Origin: a virus
Virus record (IMG/VR): IMGVR_UViG_3300042463_000890
Location: 1-64,000 of that record
DNA length: 64,000 nucleotides
Direction: 5' to 3' (one strand)
Part shown: positions 60,401-64,000 of the stretch, one piece after another
Layout of the letters: each line of letters starts with the position of its first letter
How positions within the stretch are numbered: position 1 is the stretch's first letter
Translations under genes and position numbers: made by a program
Notes under the pieces: model-generated
The model's database searches: none
The model's input: only the letters and a program-made list of their open reading frames with translations
Told to the model about the DNA's origin: nothing

Positions 60401-60599
60401 TCTGAGCAGTTTCAGGGTTATTAATATCAAAATAAAAAGGTAATCTATTACCATAAGTTTGCGCAATCAAATAAGGTGAAAATACCACCTCTTGATTAAA
60501 ATCCATTTCATCACTAGTCAATGACATGTCATGAGCGTCTAAAGACAACTTAGGAAACAAATTTGGTCTTACATATTGATTTATATTTTGACTCGCCAT
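57498..60599 (-). CDS. Virion protein with concanavalin-like middle, Cys-rich segment and C-terminal papain-like protease
   Basis: A 1,033-residue protein. Residues 1-210 are virion-type beta sequence. Around 213-640 is a LamG/concanavalin-like region (RLKIYINGKLFWTIEDFEE), interrupted by a Cys-rich insert at about 270-400 with many CxxC pairs (ISCGCGCGEVKCESC) that could bind several metal ions. A Thr/FNP linker spans about 783-820. Residues 835-1,033 are a papain-fold peptidase: C866 (TPQCVGYAWAHW), H978 (AGGHAYVINGVD) and N996 (IKNSWGRSWGKNGYAFIS), spaced as in family C1. It probably sits on the particle surface and may cut host surface proteins or process virion proteins. It begins the 60599-54488 group. 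Confidence 0.85.
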   Translation of the reverse strand: MASQNINQYVRPNLFPKLSLDAHDMSLTSDEMDFNQEVVFSPYLIAQTYGNRLPFYFDINNPETAQNLTLTYKNYNRDNIFVSQNYYNPKDLDLKCFTSSTSCDIGLTGVDNGLVEYMTGQTITFTQGLLSNSEKFDRLSFDRRLKLFQVTANTALDIVRFSGFPDVVLYEVVSKFSPFEGRYHELYGGFYQGFYRLFGYDYNIFPERMNKGWSVEMLLKPRLEDEFFPGPGETTLNKIYPKNKNTFFYFGTRAENKFYHHADGTPNCFTGYTRITTPLTGLTTCACCNKTITDSRCIFVYPPRSEGGVHDPHVNYGCDKCNGNPSKSISCGCGCGEVKCESCGWECQTHKCESVIFPTPTPTPSPTPISEGCILPPVCTPSCTKCETCNDCDTCPPNTGFTSIEDTCEKDPLYDSLSNALSFRLCGEPKNPQIGVRVLLFTGDCETTGSCSTTGVTYTTGYTVLDYCSPPIYPDCFKINPAWLDLEHWFQVDAVWERYTWFDDCDLWYRGGLGDITKKLYLQSLANNTSSLITVPYTRPEAEEAEKIEIVNLNEKWLLEKKYRKGRLKIYINGKLFWTIEDFEEIIPRALNTDKEKQVGVPFNVSWGGGTQGLRENLTFRACSVWNYSIGDVTTDITYLDCFGEPQILSNLTNETGTIIAKWDDTPVITNPSSTNILTLVTREEILYFGPYQQDPENFPTNDLTGTTFNGLKTNILIEQNFAGTFEGAISQFRMYVTPLSAPEVKHNFLLLKNTFRMFNPDCPDCTTLECLPDDFGYTTGDTPTPTATTTTTTFNPTTTTTTTFNPTTTTTTNIDPQPLGRIYIEDKRDKLFLIENRLQFRPTTLTSKYWDSEEWWGNQGNTPQCVGYAWAHWIEDGPIKHGGVPPIINPTTIYKQAQRLDEWVGENYDGTSVRGGAKYLKNTGKISSYLWTYDLSVLINTVLVKGPVVVGTNWYQGMFYPNKNGLIKASGRIAGGHAYVINGVDLRTKLFRIKNSWGRSWGKNGYAFISFSDMQRLINEQGEICLAIENKF
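58171..58230 (-). repeat. Exact 30-bp tandem duplication in the Thr/FNP linker
   Basis: Bases 58171-58200 and 58201-58230 are identical and encode the decapeptides TTTTFNPTTT. The same unit in diverged form lies at 48851-48910 in another virion gene. Confidence 0.88.
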
Positions 60600-60609
60600 C
60601 TTTTTTATG

Positions 60610-60616
60610 ATAAATA
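60610..60616 (-). promoter_or_regulatory. TATTTAT candidate late promoter before the protease-bearing gene
   Basis: Minus-strand TGTATTTATCATAAAAAAG, 10 nt before the ATG at 60599, in the 50-base divergent space shared with the plus-strand group. Confidence 0.5.
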
Positions 60617-60629
60617 CACCAAAACGAAG

Positions 60630-60636
60630 TATTTAT
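60630..60636 (+). promoter_or_regulatory. TATTTAT candidate late promoter before the plus-strand five-gene group
   Basis: Plus-strand AGTATTTATTGATAAAAAAG, 13 nt before the ATG at 60650. With the site at 60610-60616 it forms a back-to-back pair serving both directions. Confidence 0.5.
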
Positions 60637-60649
60637 TGATAAAAAAGGC

Positions 60650-61483
60650 ATGATAAGTTTTAATAAAGAATATTTCAGGAATAATTGTTATTTCTACTTA
60701 AAAGATAAAGGAGAAACTTTTTCTTTATATTATTCTGTTGCCGACACATTAGTTGAGTCAAGAAAAAAAGACGAGAAAAAAGATTTTCCAAAAAATAAAT
60801 TAAAAAAAGTAGAATCGTTAATAAAAAAATATTTTACATCTAAATCAAAACCTTCAAAAAAAGAAGTCGATAAGGATTTAGAGAACGTTGAGAAATCTGA
60901 AATAGATGAATTAATCGATTCTGACGGTACAATGTTAAGCTCAAGAGTACCATTTTTGAATATGTACTTACACCCAAAGAAGACAATGGACCAAACTGTT
61001 GTTGCTTCAAGAATTTCTAATGACCCTGTAACAAGAGGTTATCGTGTATATTGGGGTGAAAGTGAAGATGAAAAAGATAATGTTGTTTCTGAAATAGATT
61101 ATTCTGACGCATTTGGTTATGAAGAAACCGAATATAAAGATTTTAACGACACAGTTAAAACTTTAAAGAATATGGGTGTGGACAATGCCGTTGAAAGAGC
61201 TAAACAATTTGGTAAACTACCTAAACAAAAGAGAACAAAAGGTAAATTAAAACAAAGATTAGTTGAAAAGGGTTCTATAGAAGAGGAAGAGAAAAAAATG
61301 ATGTCTAAAATGGTTGAAGATATTTTAGCAAAAAAATCTAAAGACTCTTCTGATGTTGTTTCTAAAAATGATGACGCGGTTAGTAAAATTCTTATGAGAA
61401 ATTTAAAATCGATTAAGAAAATTGCGGAAAAAGAGGGGGTGAGTATAAATAAATTAATAAACATCTTGAAATCAGATGAATAA
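60650..61483 (+). CDS. Conserved-type hypothetical Lys-rich protein, first gene of a five-gene group
   Basis: A 277-residue, very charged protein (many Lys/Glu), of unknown family. The N-terminal 35 residues contain a short hydrophobic/aromatic stretch (NCYFYLKDKGETFSLYYSVA); the middle has VPFLNMYLHPKKTMDQTVVA and RGYRVYWGE; the rest is helical with a C-terminal helix-rich end (KIAEKEGVSINKLINILK) resembling a DNA-binding helix-turn-helix. It heads the plus-strand group 60650-63234 and its end overlaps the next start by 8 bases. A virion-assembly or capsid role is possible by company, but I do not recognise it. Confidence 0.7.
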   Translation: MISFNKEYFRNNCYFYLKDKGETFSLYYSVADTLVESRKKDEKKDFPKNKLKKVESLIKKYFTSKSKPSKKEVDKDLENVEKSEIDELIDSDGTMLSSRVPFLNMYLHPKKTMDQTVVASRISNDPVTRGYRVYWGESEDEKDNVVSEIDYSDAFGYEETEYKDFNDTVKTLKNMGVDNAVERAKQFGKLPKQKRTKGKLKQRLVEKGSIEEEEKKMMSKMVEDILAKKSKDSSDVVSKNDDAVSKILMRNLKSIKKIAEKEGVSINKLINILKSDE

Positions 61484-61946
61484 AGATTTATACGGACATA
61501 AAGTACCTATACCTGAAGAAGTTGTAAATTATTTACAACAATGTCATGATGCCGCTAAAGGGGCGGATGAAAATACTGAAGGGTACAGAAGAAACATAGA
61601 TTTGAGAGATAGTAAAGAAGTGACATATCAACAATTAAAAAGAATGAAAAACTTTTTTGATAATTTTAACGGTCATGATAACGATTTACCATTTATTTTA
61701 AATGGGGGTCATTATGTCAAAGGATGGGTTGATAGAACTTTAGGGGGAATGAGAGATGGGATTGATTTAGGCAAAGAAATTAAATCTGAAGTGTTACCTA
61801 ATCAATTTATCCAACAACATGATAAAAATAATATTAAAAACTTGAATAGACCAAGTAAAAGCCATTCAGATAACGTTGGGTATTACGATTTAGCGGTAAC
61901 TGAAAGTTTAAAAAGAATAAACGATTTAATGAAAAAAATAATTTAA
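61476..61946 (+). CDS. Hypothetical protein in the plus-strand five-gene group
   Basis: A 156-residue protein without cysteine clusters or membrane segments. It opens MNKDLYGHKVPIPEEVVNYL and includes helices (TYQQLKRMKNFFDNFNGHDN) with FILNGGHYVKGWVDRTLGGM and an amphipathic C-terminal helix (LKRINDLMKKII). The function is unknown. Overlap with the previous gene (8 bases) and a one-base gap to the next suggest coupled synthesis. Its regular helix pattern and Gly/His-rich loop give no enzyme signature. Confidence 0.7.
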   Translation: MNKDLYGHKVPIPEEVVNYLQQCHDAAKGADENTEGYRRNIDLRDSKEVTYQQLKRMKNFFDNFNGHDNDLPFILNGGHYVKGWVDRTLGGMRDGIDLGKEIKSEVLPNQFIQQHDKNNIKNLNRPSKSHSDNVGYYDLAVTESLKRINDLMKKII

Positions 61947-61947
61947 T

Positions 61948-62244
61948 ATGGCAGTTAATGAACCTTTAAATTTTGAGCAACCAAGTAATGAGTTGTCATC
62001 AATTGCAGAAGCGGAAAGAAAAAAACTTCTACCTAAAAATGATTTCACTAAACAGGCAAATGAATACTCATCAGTTAATAAAGATGCGTTGGCCGATGGT
62101 GATGATTATGGTAAAGGTACGGGTGTATTCTTAGATGTTTATAATCAAGGTGCGGGAGCGATACAAGATATTCTCGAAAGAAAAGCTGAAGTAGTTATTA
62201 ACGAATATCAACCAAACAAACCGTACACAACACCAAGTGCGTAA
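61948..62244 (+). CDS. Small hypothetical protein in the plus-strand five-gene group
   Basis: A 98-residue acidic protein of unknown family, one base after its neighbour and overlapping the WYL-like gene by one base (stop and start share an A). It has PSNELSSIAEAERKKLLPKN and GVFLDVYNQGAGAIQDILER, suggesting a mainly helical fold ending in a short Pro-rich tail. No motif is recognised. Confidence 0.65.
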   Translation: MAVNEPLNFEQPSNELSSIAEAERKKLLPKNDFTKQANEYSSVNKDALADGDDYGKGTGVFLDVYNQGAGAIQDILERKAEVVINEYQPNKPYTTPSA

Positions 62245-62648
62245 TGAAATTAACCAAAATCGCTAAATCATTAATTTTAGAGGTTGCGTCAATAGAAAAT
62301 ATTGTTGATGCAATTAAAAAACGCCAAAAAATTGTGATTTACTACGATGGTGATGAACCAGGTGGTAGGGGTCTTAGAGAGATTGAACCTGTTTGTTTTG
62401 GGTATAGTAAATCGGATAATCCCGTATTAAGAGCTTGGGATTCCGAAGGAGCGTCTCACACGGGTTATAAAGGTGAACAACCTTTACCTGGATGGAGACT
62501 TTTTAGGGTCGACAAGATTTTATCATTTAAACCAACAGGAGAAACATTTAACGAACCTAAACCAAATTACAATCCAAATGGTGACAAAAGCATGAGAAGA
62601 GTTATAATTAATGTTGTATTCGATAACAATCAACAACAAACTGTATAA
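62244..62648 (+). CDS. WYL-domain-like protein
   Basis: A 134-residue protein. After a helical leader (MKLTKIAKSLILEVASIENI), the core reads IVDAIKKRQKIVIYYDGDEP, then GRGLREIEPVCFGYSKSDNP, VLRAWDSEGASHTG and PGWRLFRVDKILS. This is the plan of WYL domains: a strand pair, the RxIEP box, and the final WRLFRVDRI-like strand. WYL domains sense nucleic acid or other ligands and regulate transcription or anti-phage systems in bacteria; single-domain phage versions are poorly described. It overlaps the preceding gene by one base. No DNA-binding domain is attached, so it may act on another protein. Confidence 0.75.
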   Translation: MKLTKIAKSLILEVASIENIVDAIKKRQKIVIYYDGDEPGGRGLREIEPVCFGYSKSDNPVLRAWDSEGASHTGYKGEQPLPGWRLFRVDKILSFKPTGETFNEPKPNYNPNGDKSMRRVIINVVFDNNQQQTV

Positions 62649-62649
62649 T

Positions 62650-63234
62650 ATGAATAGTGAAAATGAATTAATCCAAAAACTTATGATGTCTAAAAAAATA
62701 ATGGACATTCATAGTAAAACACCAAGAAATCAAACTTCAGGTATGAATATTAATATGCCTGTTGTTGAGGAATTTTCAGCTCCACAAGCGTCTTATAATA
62801 TACCTCAAGACGTTTTAACTGAAGTGAATCAATCACCTGTACCTAAAAAAATGAATCAAGAAGTTCCTACAGAACAAAGAATCATGTCATCAAAATTACC
62901 TGATGAAATTAAACGACTAATGATTGAACACCCAATTGCACAACCAAACTCTATGTCTGGCCCTACCTTATCTAATGAGTTAGTTGAAAAGGCATCAAGA
63001 TTGATGGGTACCACACCAATTCAAGAAAATAATCAACAACAAAGAAGACAAACCTCAAATCCAAATGTAAATTTAGATGATATTAGGTCTGTTGTTAGGG
63101 AAACTGTTGAGGAGGTTTTGAAAGAAAACGGCCTTTTATTAGAGTCCACAAGTAAATCAAGTGAAACAATAACCTTTAAAGTAGGTAAACACGTTTTTGA
63201 AGGTAAGGTTACAAAAATTAAAAAATTACAATAA
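62650..63234 (+). CDS. Hypothetical protein ending the plus-strand five-gene group
   Basis: A 194-residue protein. I chose the ATG at 62650, one base after the previous stop, rather than an in-frame ATG at 62611 that would overlap that gene by 38 bases. The N-terminus MNSENELIQKLMMSKKIMDI is a helix. The middle (about 25-130) is low-complexity, rich in Pro/Gln/Asn/Ser. The C-terminal 60 residues hold a helix (DIRSVVRETVEEVLKENGLL) and a two-strand end (TFKVGKHVFEGKVTKIKKLQ). This plan of helix, disordered middle and small C-terminal fold suits an assembly or scaffold-type protein, but the function is unknown. A terminator follows at once. Confidence 0.72.
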   Translation: MNSENELIQKLMMSKKIMDIHSKTPRNQTSGMNINMPVVEEFSAPQASYNIPQDVLTEVNQSPVPKKMNQEVPTEQRIMSSKLPDEIKRLMIEHPIAQPNSMSGPTLSNELVEKASRLMGTTPIQENNQQQRRQTSNPNVNLDDIRSVVRETVEEVLKENGLLLESTSKSSETITFKVGKHVFEGKVTKIKKLQ

Positions 63235-63240
63235 AACTTT

Positions 63241-63270
63241 AACCCCTCTACATGAGGGGTTTTTTATTTT
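63241..63270 (+). terminator. Rho-independent terminator of the plus-strand five-gene group
   Basis: An 8-bp stem AACCCCTC/GAGGGGTT (63241-63248 and 63254-63261) with a 5-base loop, followed by TTTTTATTTT. It lies 6 bases past the last stop. Confidence 0.9.
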
Positions 63271-63277
63271 AATACGG

Positions 63278-63306
63278 TTGATTAAACAAATTAGATGACT
63301 TATATT
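63278..63306 (+). promoter_or_regulatory. Sigma70-like promoter before the last glycosyltransferase
   Basis: TTGATT (63278-63283) and TATATT (63301-63306) are separated by exactly 17 nt. A transcript start near 63313 would give a leader of about 16 nt. An inverted repeat TTTCAAT/ATTGAAA (63305-63324) covers the expected start point, a possible operator or hairpin. Confidence 0.55.
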
Positions 63307-63328
63307 TCAATTATTATATTGAAAAATT

Positions 63329-64000
63329 ATGTCTAAAAAAATTAATGTTTTAATACTACCATCGGATAAAACTGGTGTTGGTAAATTTCGCTCTGTAGAC
63401 CCTCATATTATGCTACAAAACATGTATCCTGATGATTTTCATGTGGATATTGATTATGAACCTAGATTGAATGACCCTAACTTTTGGAAAAAGTACCAAA
63501 TTGTACATGTACATAGAAATATTGGTAATAATTATGACCAAACACCTCATTTAATTAGAACTCTAAAACAAATGGGTATTGTTGTTATTGTGGATATCGA
63601 TGATTATTGGTTACCAACTAAAGAACACCCAATTCATTCAATTATCCTACACGATAAAATACATGAAAAAATTATTACAAATTTAAAAGAGGCTAGTTAT
63701 GTTACAACTACAACAAAAATATTTGCCGATGAAATTCGTAAATTTAACAAAAATGTTGTGGTTTTACCAAACGCAATTAACCCAGATGAACCACAATTTA
63801 AACAAGCAACAGAAGATTCAGATAAAATAAGAGTCGGTTGGTTAGGCGGTTCCTCTCACTTATACGATTTAAAACTTTTAGAAGGGTTTATTTCAAAAAA
63901 TGGTAGTGATATAAATAATAATGTACAATATGTTATTTGTGGATTTGACACACGAGGTTCTGTGACTGAAATTGACCAAAAAACAGGACAAAGAAAACAA
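63329..64000 (+). CDS. Glycosyltransferase, GT-B (GT4-like), partial at window edge
   Basis: The frame runs from the ATG at 63329 to the window end without stop (224 residues seen). The N-terminal fold shows INVLILPSDKTGVGKFRSVD, IVHVHRNIG, VVIVDIDDYWLP, and the link into the second domain with YVTTTTKIFADEIRKFNKNV and VVLPNAINP. The second domain starts IRVGWLGGSSHLYDLKLLEG and carries YVICGFDTRG. These are typical of GT4-type retaining glycosyltransferases with two Rossmann domains; the donor-binding E-x7-E region lies outside the window. It stands apart from the main sugar-enzyme group, behind its own sigma70-like promoter. Confidence 0.82.
   Translation, partial: MSKKINVLILPSDKTGVGKFRSVDPHIMLQNMYPDDFHVDIDYEPRLNDPNFWKKYQIVHVHRNIGNNYDQTPHLIRTLKQMGIVVIVDIDDYWLPTKEHPIHSIILHDKIHEKIITNLKEASYVTTTTKIFADEIRKFNKNVVVLPNAINPDEPQFKQATEDSDKIRVGWLGGSSHLYDLKLLEGFISKNGSDINNNVQYVICGFDTRGSVTEIDQKTGQRKQ

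Noticed and set aside
60605-60640. T4-type TATAAATA late promoters read on the strand opposite to TATTTAT
   Set aside because: In this divergent gap either reading is possible, but in the unidirectional minus-strand tail operon the opposite reading would drive transcription away from every gene, so the sense TATTTAT reading is preferred.

Overview
This window is an AT-rich, tightly packed stretch of a large T4-type contractile-tailed (myovirus) phage genome. The call rests on many independent matches. Structural ones are tail sheath (gp18-like), tail tube (gp19-like), gp25, gp6, a gp26-like protein, a tape measure, a gp53-like protein and a gp13-like neck protein. Replication ones are family B DNA polymerase, DnaB/gp41-like helicase, UvsX-like recombinase, gp32-like SSB, an RNase H/FEN-type exonuclease and class Ia ribonucleotide reductase (NrdA and NrdB). 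Almost no start codon has a Shine-Dalgarno sequence; leaders are A/T-rich. That fits a Bacteroidota host, but the host is inference only. There is no tRNA, rRNA, CRISPR array or insertion sequence, and no gene-free stretch reaches 300 bases.

Layout. 1-7,789 (minus): baseplate genes, comprising an edge-truncated gene, a 1,707-residue protein with a membrane-segment cluster, gp6-like and gp25-like. 7,874-16,330 (minus): nucleotide and replication block (nrdA, nrdB, helicase, unknown, exonuclease, UvsX, small unknown, SSB), bounded by terminators. 16,419-37,351 (minus): tail block from sheath to hub, including a 2,229-residue hub/lysozyme-like protein and a 1,695-residue baseplate protein with an OmpA-like domain. 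37,477-40,970: a small plus-strand ribbon-helix-helix protein, then minus-strand connector and accessory genes. 41,022-45,845 (plus): Snf2 helicase, a superoxide dismutase fused to a nuclease-like domain, gp13-like neck protein and a small beta-rich protein. 45,837-48,626 (minus): DNA polymerase. 48,814-60,599 (minus): adhesin and glycosylation island with Thr/Pro-rich virion proteins, four putative glycosyltransferases, a methyltransferase, a BspA-repeat protein and a virion protein ending in a papain-like protease. 60,650-63,234 (plus): five coupled genes, one WYL-like. 63,329-end (plus): edge-truncated glycosyltransferase.

Regulation. Two promoter classes can be read. The ssb gene, the DNA polymerase gene and the last glycosyltransferase gene have sigma70-like promoters (TTGACT/TTGACA/TTGATT, 17-nt spacer, TATACT/TATTAT/TATATT). 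Most virion gene starts instead carry TATTTAT in the sense direction, usually followed by an A-rich run, 4-39 nt upstream. This is a candidate late promoter; it is the reverse complement of the T4 late core.

Most unusual points: the MnSOD-type domain fused to a PD-(D/E)xK-like domain that a second gene shares; the glycosyltransferase island beside mucin-like virion proteins; the papain-like virion protease; a likely +1 frameshift after the gp26-like gene; the shared TATTTAT motif; and 30-bp Thr/Pro-linker repeats shared between virion genes.
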